Assembly: GCA_964526505.1 (NCBI GenBank)
Contig: CAZGJC010000022.1
Span: forward strand, 1-29,901
From: SVTX01 sp964526505
GTDB lineage: Bacteria > Bacillota > Clostridia > Oscillospirales > CAG-272
Direction of reading: 5' to 3'
DNA: 29,901 bases
A program made the translations under genes and the position numbers. Each line of letters opens with the position of its first letter. The stretch's first letter is position 1. Shown here one piece after another: positions 5,938 to 13,825 of the stretch. The notes under the pieces are model-generated. The model saw nothing but the letters and a program-made list of their open reading frames with translations. It was not told where the DNA came from and did not search any database.

Positions 5938-7365
5938 ATGGTTTTTTCAAGTATGTTCTTCGTACTTTTTTTCCTCGTGGCGTGTTATGCGATATACGTC
6001 CTGTGCGGAAAAAGTATAAAGCAAAAAAATATAATATTGCTCGTAAGTTCTCTTATTTTCTACGCTTGGGGCGGACCCGCCCTGTGCCTGCTTTTGTGCC
6101 TTGAAACGCTTGTCTGCTACCTCGGAGCTTTGATTATAGGCAATACCATCGGTAAAAAACACCGCCTCGTTCAAACTTGGGTAACCGTGCTTACGTGTAT
6201 CGCACTTCTTGTGTTCTTTAAGTATACCGGATTTTTCGCAGATAATCTTTTCGGAATTTTCGGAAAAGACTCTCCTCTCCCGTCAATAACTCTCCCCATC
6301 GGTATATCGTTCTATACGTTCCAACTTGTATCTTACGTTATAGACGTTTACAGAGATGAAGTGAAACCGCAAAAAAAATATTGGCTCCTGTTGCTCTATG
6401 CGTCACTGTTCCATCAGTGTATAGCGGGACCCATCGTAAGATACGCAGACGTAAATTCCGAACTCGAAGACAGAAATCCGACGCTTTCGGATATAAGCCG
6501 AGGATTTACACGCTTCTCCGTAGGTCTTGCCAAAAAAGCAATTCTCGCAAACGGATGTGCGTCTCTTGCCGATAGCCTGCTTGCGTCCGAGACGCTCTCC
6601 TCACAGTCGGCAACGGGCATTATACTCGGCATATTCTGCTACACGTTGCAACTTTACCTCGATTTCTCCGCTTATTCGGATATGGCAATAGGTATGGGAC
6701 TTATGGTCGGTTTCCACTATAAAGAAAACTTCAATTATCCCTACGTTGCCGATTCGGTCACCGATTTTTGGAGAAGATGGCATATATCCCTCTCGTCCTT
6801 TTTCAGAGACTACGTATATATTCCGCTCGGCGGTAATCGTGTGTCAGTTCCACGCCATATTCTCAACCTGCTTGTTGTTTGGGCGTTAACGGGATTTTGG
6901 CACGGAGCGTCGTGGAACTTCATTTTATGGGGACTGTTTTACTTTGTGTTCCTCGTGTTTGAAAAGTACATACTGAAACTCAAAAAACAACCCACACCGA
7001 TTTCAAGAATTCCCCGTACCGTTTACACTCTTGTCGTGGTGCTCTTCGGAACGGCACTGTTCAGATTTACAAACCTTTCCGAATTTTTCACGGCTGTCAA
7101 GGGTATATTCTGCGGTAACGGAAATGCGTTTTCCGACGCTTTGCGTGTGGGAAATACGTTCAAGGGCAATATGTTCTTCCTTGCGATATGTACGCTTGCC
7201 TGCACTCCGATAATCCCCGCCGTATCAAAGTTGCTCGACAAAAACGCAACCGCAAAAAAGATAGGGCAAATAATCGGTGCCATAGCCCCTGCCTGCCTTA
7301 TTATTTTGTCGCTCTTCGCACTTGCGGGAGATACTTATAACCCGTTTATCTACTTCCGGTTCTGA
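5938..7365 (+). CDS. MBOAT family O-acyltransferase (AlgI/DltB-like)
   Basis: A 475-residue polytopic membrane protein of the membrane-bound O-acyltransferase family, closest in motif pattern to AlgI. Such proteins pass acetyl groups from the cytosol across the membrane to a partner that esterifies an exported polysaccharide. Seen: LPIGISFYTFQLVSY (119-133), FHQCIAGPIVRY (158-169), LDFSAYSDMAIGMG (241-254), FWRRWHISLSSFFRDYVYIP (278-296) with conserved His282, and LTGFWHGASWNF (317-328) with His322, the usual catalytic histidine. The start at 5938 follows AAGGTG; a longer reading from 5854 would cross the promoter. The next gene, 39 bases downstream, is a DHHW protein, the expected partner. 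No dlt genes are near, so D-alanylation is less likely than glycan O-acetylation. Confidence 0.9.
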   Translation: MVFSSMFFVLFFLVACYAIYVLCGKSIKQKNIILLVSSLIFYAWGGPALCLLLCLETLVCYLGALIIGNTIGKKHRLVQTWVTVLTCIALLVFFKYTGFFADNLFGIFGKDSPLPSITLPIGISFYTFQLVSYVIDVYRDEVKPQKKYWLLLLYASLFHQCIAGPIVRYADVNSELEDRNPTLSDISRGFTRFSVGLAKKAILANGCASLADSLLASETLSSQSATGIILGIFCYTLQLYLDFSAYSDMAIGMGLMVGFHYKENFNYPYVADSVTDFWRRWHISLSSFFRDYVYIPLGGNRVSVPRHILNLLVVWALTGFWHGASWNFILWGLFYFVFLVFEKYILKLKKQPTPISRIPRTVYTLVVVLFGTALFRFTNLSEFFTAVKGIFCGNGNAFSDALRVGNTFKGNMFFLAICTLACTPIIPAVSKLLDKNATAKKIGQIIGAIAPACLIILSLFALAGDTYNPFIYFRF

Positions 7366-7404
7366 CGAAAAAAATCGCAAAACCTCAAAAAATACGGAGT
7401 AAAT

Positions 7405-8664
7405 ATGAAAAAAATTTTAAGTAAAGAAAACACGAGTGGATTTGAAAATAAAACCCACCTCGTCAAAATAATTTCCTGTACGGCTATCCTGCTCTTTTTT
7501 TCGGTGGTGGGACTTCTCTTCTTCGCCCGACCGACAGTCTCGGAAAACGAAAAACGAAATCTTGCCGCTTTCCCGTCGTTTACCTTTGAGAGTTTCTTCT
7601 CGGGCGAATACTTCTCTCAAATAAGTCTCTGGTATTCCGATACGTATCCGATGCGTGAGGGTATGATAGAAGCGAATGCCGAACTCAAATCACACTACGG
7701 AATAGAGAGCGACGGCTTTATCTCCACGGGTGGTGGCAACACCACAATCGAGAACAGCGGAGACGTCGAAAGAATAGAAAATATATATCTTCAAAAAGAC
7801 ACAAAAACCGCATACGAGATACTCTACAATACAAAGTCCGTAAACGACGTGTATATATCGCTTATAAACTCGGCGTCCGAACAACTCGGAAGCAAAGTTA
7901 ACGTATATGATATGGTCGTTCCGCTTCATTATACGTATAAATTAACAACCGAACAGCAAAACAGTATCGGTGCGTCAGATTGTAATGAAGTTGTAAACTA
8001 TATATACGACAATCTCAACAAAGGTATAACAACAATAGATGCCAACAGCAAACTTATGGAGCATAAAGACGAATATCTGTACTTCCGAACGGACCACCAC
8101 TGGACCGCTCTCGGTGCGTACTATGCATATACCGCTTTCTGCGAACAAAAAGGCATAACGCCAACGCAACTGTCGGCTTATGAACAAGTCTCGTTTGACG
8201 GATTTACGGGAACTTACAGCACACAGACAAACAGTTCAATCCTTACCGATAATCCCGATACCGTCGTCGCATATATTCCGAACGGCACAAATCTGCTTTC
8301 GTGTATAGACACGGACGGAACGCAAAAAGAACTTGCAATAGTATATAAAGGTGCGAGCAAATATGATTCCGGAAATAAGTATTTGTGTTTCCTCGGCGGT
8401 GACCACAGAGTTGATACAATACATAATCCCAATAAAAACGACGGCTCGTCCATCGTGGTTGTAAAAGAGTCTTACGGAAACGCATTCGTGCCGTTCCTTG
8501 TTGACTCGTATGAATACGTCTACGTCATAGATTATCGCTATTACCAAGGAAATCTCATTGATTTCGTAAAAGAAAACGATATCGACGACGTTCTGTTCTT
8601 AAACCGTGTCACAACAACGTCCAGCACCTCTCTGCTTGATAAAATGAAAAATATAATAGAATAA
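7405..8664 (+). CDS. DHHW (AlgJ/AlgX-like) SGNH-type acetyltransferase partner
   Basis: A 419-residue protein with one N-terminal membrane anchor (about 20-40) and an extracytoplasmic domain. It carries YFRTDHHWTALGAYYAY with Asp230, His231 and His232, the DHHW signature, and KESYGNAFVPF with Ser356 as the likely nucleophile; this Ser/Asp/His arrangement is that of AlgJ/AlgX-type O-acetyltransferases. Residues 43-60 (PTVSENEKRNLAAFPSF) resemble the usual region after the anchor in this family. It probably receives acetyl from the MBOAT protein encoded just upstream and transfers it to a surface glycan. The substrate is unknown because no polysaccharide synthase is in the window. The ATG has CGGAG upstream. 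The operon ends at the 8779-8809 terminator. Confidence 0.87.
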   Translation: MKKILSKENTSGFENKTHLVKIISCTAILLFFSVVGLLFFARPTVSENEKRNLAAFPSFTFESFFSGEYFSQISLWYSDTYPMREGMIEANAELKSHYGIESDGFISTGGGNTTIENSGDVERIENIYLQKDTKTAYEILYNTKSVNDVYISLINSASEQLGSKVNVYDMVVPLHYTYKLTTEQQNSIGASDCNEVVNYIYDNLNKGITTIDANSKLMEHKDEYLYFRTDHHWTALGAYYAYTAFCEQKGITPTQLSAYEQVSFDGFTGTYSTQTNSSILTDNPDTVVAYIPNGTNLLSCIDTDGTQKELAIVYKGASKYDSGNKYLCFLGGDHRVDTIHNPNKNDGSSIVVVKESYGNAFVPFLVDSYEYVYVIDYRYYQGNLIDFVKENDIDDVLFLNRVTTTSSTSLLDKMKNIIE

Positions 8665-8689
8665 CGTATAGTCATAGCCACACACTCAG

Positions 8690-8743
8690 CCCAAAGCCTC
8701 CTTACGTAAAGGCGGTGGCACGCAAAGCGTGACGGAGGGATTG
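8690..8743. repeat. REP-like palindromic element
   Basis: Contains a perfect CACGC-AAA-GCGTG hairpin (8719-8731), a degenerate CCTCCTT/AAAGGCGG arm at 8697-8715, and an outer CCTCC/GGAGG pairing (8697-8701 with 8734-8738). From memory, very similar CCTCC...GGCACG...GTGACGGAGGG units are dispersed in intergenic regions of gut Clostridia. It lies between the acyltransferase operon and its terminator. Confidence 0.5.
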
Positions 8744-8778
8744 TTCAACAGCAAAAGCCTCTGCGAAATCAAGACAAC

Positions 8779-8809
8779 AAAAAAGCCTTTCCCGAGGAAA
8801 GGCTTTTTT
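8779..8809. terminator. Bidirectional terminator between DHHW gene and queT
   Basis: Perfect 14-bp stem (8779-8792 with 8796-8809), CGA loop, A6 on one flank and T6 on the other, between converging genes. Confidence 0.9.
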
Positions 8810-8810
8810 C

Positions 8811-9356
8811 TTATTTCAAATATTTTATTTTTTTCTCCAACGCCTTGTAAAGTAACATACCGAGTATTCCTGCGGATATCACCTCGCCGATAAATACGGT
8901 CAGAGCATACCACGGTATAAGCGACAACGCCTTTTCGCTCGGTGCGGTATAACATATGTATACGACAAACGGAACAACAACAGTGTTTGCAATAATCGTA
9001 GGCAACGTGGACAGACACTTGAACGCAAAATTCTTGATGTTGTATTTGCGAATTATCACGCCGATACCAAACGCTCCCCACGCTCCGACAAGAGTGGCAA
9101 AAGGTCCGAGTGCTATGTCAAGTGCGGCGGCACCCGTCAGTATGTTTGCAATCAAACACCCGGCAAATAATCCTGCGACCGCTTCGGGAAGAAATACGGG
9201 TAGAATGCACAACGCTTCCGAAAAGCGAACCTGTATCGCATTTTTGTCCAGACCGAACAACATTGCAAGATAGGTAAGTGCCACGTACAATGCGGCGATA
9301 ATTCCGGCTCGACAAATCATCAAGACCTTTTTTTGGTTGTTTTTCATTTTTTTCAC
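8811..9356 (-). CDS. queT: QueT, queuosine-precursor ECF transporter S-component
   Basis: A hydrophobic protein of about 181 residues with some five or six membrane segments, matching the QueT family: IQVRFSEALCILPVFLPEAV near residues 41-60, then LDIALGPFATLVGAWG and LPTIIANTVVVPFVVY. Group II ECF S-components of this type take up preQ1 or related queuosine precursors with the shared EcfT-EcfA-EcfA' module, which is not in this window. A preQ1-I aptamer directly upstream supports the assignment. The start is GTG 9356 or ATG 9347; neither has an SD at normal distance. The riboswitch SD is about 45 bases upstream and separated by two hairpins. It is the last gene of the folT-folC transcript and ends at the 8779-8809 terminator. 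Confidence 0.9.
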   Translation of the reverse strand: MKKMKNNQKKVLMICRAGIIAALYVALTYLAMLFGLDKNAIQVRFSEALCILPVFLPEAVAGLFAGCLIANILTGAAALDIALGPFATLVGAWGAFGIGVIIRKYNIKNFAFKCLSTLPTIIANTVVVPFVVYICYTAPSEKALSLIPWYALTVFIGEVISAGILGMLLYKALEKKIKYLK

Positions 9357-9392
9357 ACGTGTAAAACACGTCCCCGTTGCTCGACGGCAACG
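9357..9392 (-). promoter_or_regulatory. Two hairpins between the preQ1 aptamer and the queT start
   Basis: CGTTGC/GCAACG (9375-9380 with 9387-9392) and ACGTGT/ACACGT (9357-9362 with 9366-9371) are perfect 6-bp stems in the gap between the aptamer SD and the first possible queT start. There is no U-run, so they do not form a standard terminator. Confidence 0.45.
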
Positions 9393-9399
9393 AAGGTCT

Positions 9400-9440
9400 C
9401 CTTAGTTTTTATTTACGTGAGGAGGATCTCGAACTCACGT
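9400..9440 (-). promoter_or_regulatory. preQ1-I riboswitch
   Basis: On the minus strand ACGTGAG (9440-9434) pairs with CTCACGT (9421-9415) to form P1. The loop starts with the conserved TTC. The A-rich tail AAATAAAAACTAAGG (9414-9400) ends in the ACTAAGG typical of preQ1-I aptamers, which forms the pseudoknot and overlaps the SD AAGGAG. The element begins 11 bases after the folC stop, so it acts inside a polycistronic mRNA, and the gene behind it is queT. No search was run; the tail match and the gene context carry the call. Confidence 0.75.
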
Positions 9441-9451
9441 CAAATAATTAT

Positions 9452-11293
9452 TTATTTCAAAACGGCTTTAAAGACCGCTTCGTACATATAAAGCGACCCC
9501 AGTGTAACTATGGGTCTGTTCTCGGATACGGCGACGTCTCTCGCCTTCTCAATCGCCTCGGACACACTACCGCACGCCACCGAGCGAACGCCGAAACTTT
9601 CAAATACTTCGGCAAAATTCTCCGCACTTAACGCCCTCGGATTATCTGGACGAACGCAAAATGCAATGCTTGCAACTTCGCTCATTCTCTCCGCCATATA
9701 AAGATAATCTTTGTCCGCCATAACTCCCGTGACAAATATTACTTTTTTGTCCCCGAAATACGTTCTTATGCTGTCAATCGCAACGCTTATTCCCTCGGGA
9801 TTGTGACCGCCGTCGGAAATTATTATGGGATTATCACACAACTTTTCAAACCTTGCATGCCAAACCACGGAAGAGAGTCCGTCGTATATCGCACGCACGG
9901 GTATGTTAAATCCGACACCTTTGAGTATGTCCACAGCCGTCAAAACGTTGCAGGCATTTTGCGGTTGATACGTTCCGAGAAGCGGAATTTTTACGTTTTT
10001 ATAGTCACAAAAATCAAAACAAGTTCCGTCAAGCGATGTGTCGATAATTTGCGATTTGCTCCTGTCAACGCAAAAATATTCCGAGTGACATTCTTCCGCT
10101 TTCTTGCGGATAACCGCTTCCGCATCCTTGTTGTCGGAGCAGAAAAGCACAGGGCAACCGTTCTTTATAATTCCCGCTTTTTCTCTTGCGATTTTCTCAA
10201 CCGTATCGCCTAAAATTGCCGTGTGGTCAAGCGAAATTCCCGTAATGACCGACAAAACGGGGGTTTTTATAACGTTTGTCGAATCAAGCCGTCCTCCCAT
10301 TCCGCACTCAAATACAACCACGTCGCAAGCCTCTTCTCGAAAATATTCAAGGGCTATTGCGGTTATAAGTTCAAATTCCGTTGGAACGTCGCTCATCTTT
10401 TCCGCAACGGCTTTAACACGTTCCGTCAAAGAAGCGAGCCTGTCGTTTGGAATGTCTTCCCCGTTTATCTTCATTCTTTCGTTAAACCTTAACACGTAAG
10501 GCGACGTAAAAAGTCCGACTTTAAGTCCCGCACTTTTGAGAACGTTTGCAATCATGGCACAAAACGACCCCTTGCCGTTTGTTCCCGCAACGTGAATGAA
10601 TTTAAGATCGTCCTGCGGATTTCCGAGTTTTTTTGTAAGTTCGGTAATTCTTTCAAGCCCCGGGCGTGACCCTTTCCAGCAAACCGAATGAATGTATTGC
10701 AACGCCTCGTCGTATGTCATCTTGTTACCTCCCCGTTTTCCGTCGTTTCTTTTGGGTTTTATGCTTTCAATCTGACGCATAAATCCCACGTTTTTCATAA
10801 GCAGATATATTAAAAAACTCTCCGCAGTGCCTATAATAAGACAACTTATAAACCGCCACACACCCGTAATAAGTATTGGGGAGCCGTAAAACACGTAAAA
10901 CGCCAGCGTTTTTATTATCACAGACCCGATAATATTCGATACCGCCACCGACGACACCACACGAACTCCGAGCGATTTTTTCATCAGTAAAAGCGAGACA
11001 ATACCGCTAAAAAGCCCTATCGCTCCCGAGCCCACGGTTATAAGAGGATTTATCGCATAACCGGCAATAAGACAACCCACAAGGTCAGATATTGTTCCGA
11101 CGCACGCACCCGTCACGGGACCGAACAGTATGCCCGATAAAATAATGGGCAGGTTTCCGAGACTTATGCGTATTGTGGGCGTGAGGTTGACAGCCAAAAG
11201 TTTTCCGAAAATTATGCTCATCGCAGATAACAGCGACGCACACGCCATAATTTTAAGACTTCCGAAAACTCTTCCCTGACCTGTTTTTTTCAT
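9452..11293 (-). CDS. folC: FolT-FolC fusion: folate ECF S-component plus folylpolyglutamate synthase
   Basis: One open frame of 613 residues. Residues 1 to about 175 are a five- to six-helix ECF S-component of the FolT type (TIRISLGNLPIILSGILFGP, then TISDLVG), which binds folate for import. Residues 192-613 are a full-length FolC, the ATP-dependent dihydrofolate/folylpolyglutamate synthase, with P-loop HVAGTNGKGS (234-243), GGRLDSTN, SLDHTAILG and SDGGHNPEG. A basic linker (178-191) joins them with no stop codon. An ideal SD (GGGGAGGT, 10734-10727) sits before the in-frame ATG at 10718-10720, so separate FolC may also be made. The start at 11293 has GAGGAGGT; upstream codons to 11452 lie in the riboswitch and are not a real extension. 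Import and glutamylation would be coupled, trapping the folate inside the cell. Confidence 0.88.
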   Translation of the reverse strand: MKKTGQGRVFGSLKIMACASLLSAMSIIFGKLLAVNLTPTIRISLGNLPIILSGILFGPVTGACVGTISDLVGCLIAGYAINPLITVGSGAIGLFSGIVSLLLMKKSLGVRVVSSVAVSNIIGSVIIKTLAFYVFYGSPILITGVWRFISCLIIGTAESFLIYLLMKNVGFMRQIESIKPKRNDGKRGGNKMTYDEALQYIHSVCWKGSRPGLERITELTKKLGNPQDDLKFIHVAGTNGKGSFCAMIANVLKSAGLKVGLFTSPYVLRFNERMKINGEDIPNDRLASLTERVKAVAEKMSDVPTEFELITAIALEYFREEACDVVVFECGMGGRLDSTNVIKTPVLSVITGISLDHTAILGDTVEKIAREKAGIIKNGCPVLFCSDNKDAEAVIRKKAEECHSEYFCVDRSKSQIIDTSLDGTCFDFCDYKNVKIPLLGTYQPQNACNVLTAVDILKGVGFNIPVRAIYDGLSSVVWHARFEKLCDNPIIISDGGHNPEGISVAIDSIRTYFGDKKVIFVTGVMADKDYLYMAERMSEVASIAFCVRPDNPRALSAENFAEVFESFGVRSVACGSVSEAIEKARDVAVSENRPIVTLGSLYMYEAVFKAVLK

Positions 11294-11354
11294 AGAAAAT
11301 ACCTCCTCTCGCCATATGGCAAAAGAAGGTATAAAAATGCCTTTTTTGTGCCGT

Positions 11355-11453
11355 ATGAAGCGGGATGCAAAATTGTGACTTTGCACACGTGTGCATGTTT
11401 TGCAGGACAACTCCCCGTCCCTGCAATTTGCGTCAAAATTTTTACTCTTCACA
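11355..11453 (-). promoter_or_regulatory. Tetrahydrofolate (THF) riboswitch
   Basis: The minus-strand leader folds as the THF-I architecture. P1 is TGAAG/CTTCA (11451-11447 with 11360-11356), followed by AGTA as in the conserved GAGUA junction. P2 is AAAATT...GAC with GTC...AATTTT. P3 is a hairpin (11417-11426 with 11400-11408) whose G-rich loop can pair with CCCG at 11364-11361, the pseudoknot position. P4 is the perfect palindrome at 11382-11395. The 3' junction reads GCATCCCGC, close to the conserved GCAUCCGC. A folate transporter gene follows, as is common for this class. Recognised by eye; a covariance search would settle it. Confidence 0.7.
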
Positions 11454-11492
11454 AGATTTAAACGCCAATATCCTTTCGACGTTTATACGTAT

Positions 11493-11520
11493 ATTTTACC
11501 ACTTTTTGTAACTTTGTCAA
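11493..11520 (-). promoter_or_regulatory. folT-folC-queT operon promoter
   Basis: Minus strand TTGACA (11520-11515), 16-bp spacer, TAAAAT (11498-11493), about 40 bases before the THF aptamer. Confidence 0.65.
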
Positions 11521-11597
11521 TCATTATATTATCACATTTTAAAACCGTCGAAAAACCTCTTTTTGTGCAAAAATTCGCACAGCAAAATAAGTCGCCG

Positions 11598-12362
11598 TCA
11601 ACCCTCTTTTACTCTCACGCTCACTTCTCCGCTGAAAATGCGTATGGCCTCACTCTCGCCGTCCGGGGTCAGAAGTAAAGCCCCGTCATCGTCAACGCCT
11701 TCCATAACACCGCAAATCTCTCTTCCGCCATATATTGCACTCACCCTCTCGCCGACAAACAATAACCTGCTCCGATAAGTTTCGATGTACTCCACACTCT
11801 CGGGGTCTGTCAGATATTCTTTGAGTTTTTCAACCACAGCACAAATTATCTTGTGAGGCTTCACGTCTGTTTTGACCGACACCGCAATATCCCTTATCTC
11901 ACTCGGAAATTCGCATTTACCGATATTTATGCCGATGCCCACAATCACGTAAATCCCGCCGTCCGAGTCCGTCACCGTCTCCGTCAAAATTCCGCAAACT
12001 TTCCCTCCGTCAAGATAAATGTCGTTTACCCATTTTATCTTAAAATCTCCTCCGCATAACTCGCATAAAACGTCCGACACAAATTTCGCACTTGCAACCG
12101 TTACCGTAACAACGTCGCCGAGCGGAAAATTGATTTTCTGAACGTAAGTCATATAAATACCGTCGCCGCCACTGTAAAAACTTCTTCCCATTCTTCCTCT
12201 GCCCGACGTCTGCTCTCCTGCCAAAATAAGTAGCGGATTTTTCGGTTTTGTTGCCACACGCCTTTTCGCCTCACTGTTTGTAGAGTCTATCACGTCAAAA
12301 CTCAATATATCCACACCCTGCAATTTTTTCTTTATCGCTTTTGCGTTTATCTTCATTTTCAT
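11598..12362 (-). CDS. birA: Biotin-[acetyl-CoA-carboxylase] ligase, monofunctional
   Basis: Joins biotin, via biotinyl-5'-AMP, to the lysine of biotin carboxyl carrier proteins. The 254-residue protein has the catalytic loop GEQTSGRGRMGRSF (49-62), KWVNDIYLDGGKVCGILTE (110-128) with the conserved lysine after LDGG, and VGIGINIG. The C-terminal SH3-like domain is present (about 205-254). The N-terminal helix-turn-helix of regulatory BirA is absent: only about 20 residues precede the catalytic domain, so it should not repress biotin genes. The start at 12362 has AAAGGA five bases upstream; ATG 12356 is an alternative. A consensus promoter precedes it, divergent from the foldase lipoprotein gene. 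No biotin genes are adjacent. Confidence 0.93.
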   Translation of the reverse strand: MKMKINAKAIKKKLQGVDILSFDVIDSTNSEAKRRVATKPKNPLLILAGEQTSGRGRMGRSFYSGGDGIYMTYVQKINFPLGDVVTVTVASAKFVSDVLCELCGGDFKIKWVNDIYLDGGKVCGILTETVTDSDGGIYVIVGIGINIGKCEFPSEIRDIAVSVKTDVKPHKIICAVVEKLKEYLTDPESVEYIETYRSRLLFVGERVSAIYGGREICGVMEGVDDDGALLLTPDGESEAIRIFSGEVSVRVKEG

Positions 12363-12395
12363 ACCATCCTTTTTTCGGAGACCGTCTCTTTGTAA

Positions 12396-12424
12396 ATTAT
12401 ACCATCTTACACTTTTTGTGTCAA
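12396..12424 (-). promoter_or_regulatory. birA promoter
   Basis: Minus strand TTGACA (12424-12419), 17-bp spacer, TATAAT (12401-12396): perfect consensus. Confidence 0.8.
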
Positions 12425-12461
12425 TTGTAAAGTCCCCCTTTTGAAAGTTTTGTGAAGTCCC

Positions 12462-12490
12462 TTGATTTTCCGTGACAATTATGGTATCAT
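12462..12490 (+). promoter_or_regulatory. Promoter of the FKBP lipoprotein gene
   Basis: TTGATT (12462-12467), 17-bp spacer, TATCAT (12485-12490), about 60 bases before the ATG. Confidence 0.55.
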
Positions 12491-12551
12491 AATAAAGGTT
12501 TTAATTTTTTGATTTCGCACTTCCAAATATTCAAAAGGAACGAATAAATAT

Positions 12552-13784
12552 ATGAATTTTAAAAAAACAATAACCAAACTTCTAACCGTGTCACTGGCTC
12601 TCGGCATAATAACGGCAACGCTTGCCTCCTGCTCGTCGGAGAAAAAAACACGCACGGGACGTTTTGATTACTTTAATACAGATTTGAGCAACTTCCTCAC
12701 CCTTTCCCCCGAAGACTATACGTCTATGGTCGCAACGTTGTCCGGAAGTATGCTTGTAACCGATGAAACAGTCGAAGAATATATAAAAACGGCACTTTTC
12801 AATGCCAAAGAAGAGCAAAACGACGGTGCCAAAGTCGATGACGTCGCAATCAAATACGGCGACACCGCATATATCTTCTACGAGGGTTCCATTGACGGCG
12901 TCGCTTTTGACGGCGGTTCCAATATGTCAAACGCCCCGACGTCGCCCTACGCCCTCTCAATAGGTTCGGGAACTTTCATCGACGATTTCGAGGACCAACT
13001 CATCGGCATTGTCCCAAATCAAACAAGCGATAATAATAAAATAACAGTAACGGTCACCTTCCCCGAAGACATGACGTTTCTTCCCGACGGAACACCTCTT
13101 GACCCGTCACTTGCGGGCAAAGAGGCAACGTTTAAGGTATACGTTTCTTATATCGTTCAATACGAAGTACCTACCCTCAATTACGATACCATCAAAAATA
13201 AACTTGAATATACTCCGAGTTCCGAGGATAACGACGTGGCGATTGCCGAATATAAAATGTACGTAAAGAAATCCCTTGAAGCAACAAACGAACAAGTTCT
13301 CTATACGGCTGCGGTAAATAATCTTCTCGAACAACTTATAAATAAAGCGACGTTCAAGAAAATACCGAAATCAGAACTTGAATATTATAAAGACCTCTAT
13401 ATCGCTCAATACGAAAACGCTATGGACTATTACGAGTCGCTGGGATTGACGTTTGACGACTTTGACGATTTTATGTGTCAAAGCCTCGGACTCGAAAGCG
13501 GAGCCGATTGGGAATCAAACCTCGCCCTCGCCTACACAAAAATCATAAAACAGCATATGATTTGCCACTATATCGCACAAATAGAGGGAATTACGCTGAC
13601 GGACGAAGACTACGAAGAAGAAATAAACTATTATATCGAGAGTAACCAACTTGAAGATTCCACGTCAACACTTACCAGAACCGACGTAGTGGAACTTGTC
13701 GGCGAGTACGTCATAAAAGAAAACGCCATGTACTCCAAAGTCTGCTCGATTCTCTACGATAACGCAAAAGTTATATATAAATAA
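12552..13784 (+). CDS. FKBP-type peptidyl-prolyl isomerase lipoprotein (trigger-factor-like)
   Basis: A 410-residue extracytoplasmic foldase. Residues 1-26 are a lipoprotein signal peptide ending in the lipobox LASC with Cys27. Residues about 95-205 form an FKBP domain: GDTAYIFYEGSIDGVAFDGG, ALSIGSGTFIDDFEDQLIG and the TVTFPEDM strand. Residues 210-410 are helical and resemble the chaperone arms of trigger factor/SurA. It probably helps fold exported proteins on the outer membrane face, a job done by PrsA in many Firmicutes, but the catalytic domain here is FKBP, not parvulin. AAAGGA lies upstream of the ATG. It is transcribed alone and ends at a strong hairpin. The exact clients are unknown. 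Confidence 0.88.
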   Translation: MNFKKTITKLLTVSLALGIITATLASCSSEKKTRTGRFDYFNTDLSNFLTLSPEDYTSMVATLSGSMLVTDETVEEYIKTALFNAKEEQNDGAKVDDVAIKYGDTAYIFYEGSIDGVAFDGGSNMSNAPTSPYALSIGSGTFIDDFEDQLIGIVPNQTSDNNKITVTVTFPEDMTFLPDGTPLDPSLAGKEATFKVYVSYIVQYEVPTLNYDTIKNKLEYTPSSEDNDVAIAEYKMYVKKSLEATNEQVLYTAAVNNLLEQLINKATFKKIPKSELEYYKDLYIAQYENAMDYYESLGLTFDDFDDFMCQSLGLESGADWESNLALAYTKIIKQHMICHYIAQIEGITLTDEDYEEEINYYIESNQLEDSTSTLTRTDVVELVGEYVIKENAMYSKVCSILYDNAKVIYK

Positions 13785-13788
13785 AATT

Positions 13789-13819
13789 AACGCATATGAA
13801 GCCCGACTTCATATGCGTT
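13789..13819. terminator. Bidirectional terminator, FKBP gene/glnN
   Basis: Perfect 13-bp stem (13789-13801 with 13807-13819), CCCGA loop, followed by TTTATTTTT on the plus strand, between converging genes. Confidence 0.85.
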
Positions 13820-13825
13820 TTATTT

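Noticed and set aside
11294..11452. 53-residue N-terminal extension of FolT-FolC
   Set aside because: It lies in the THF aptamer, has no SD, and the start at 11293 has an ideal GAGGAGGT.
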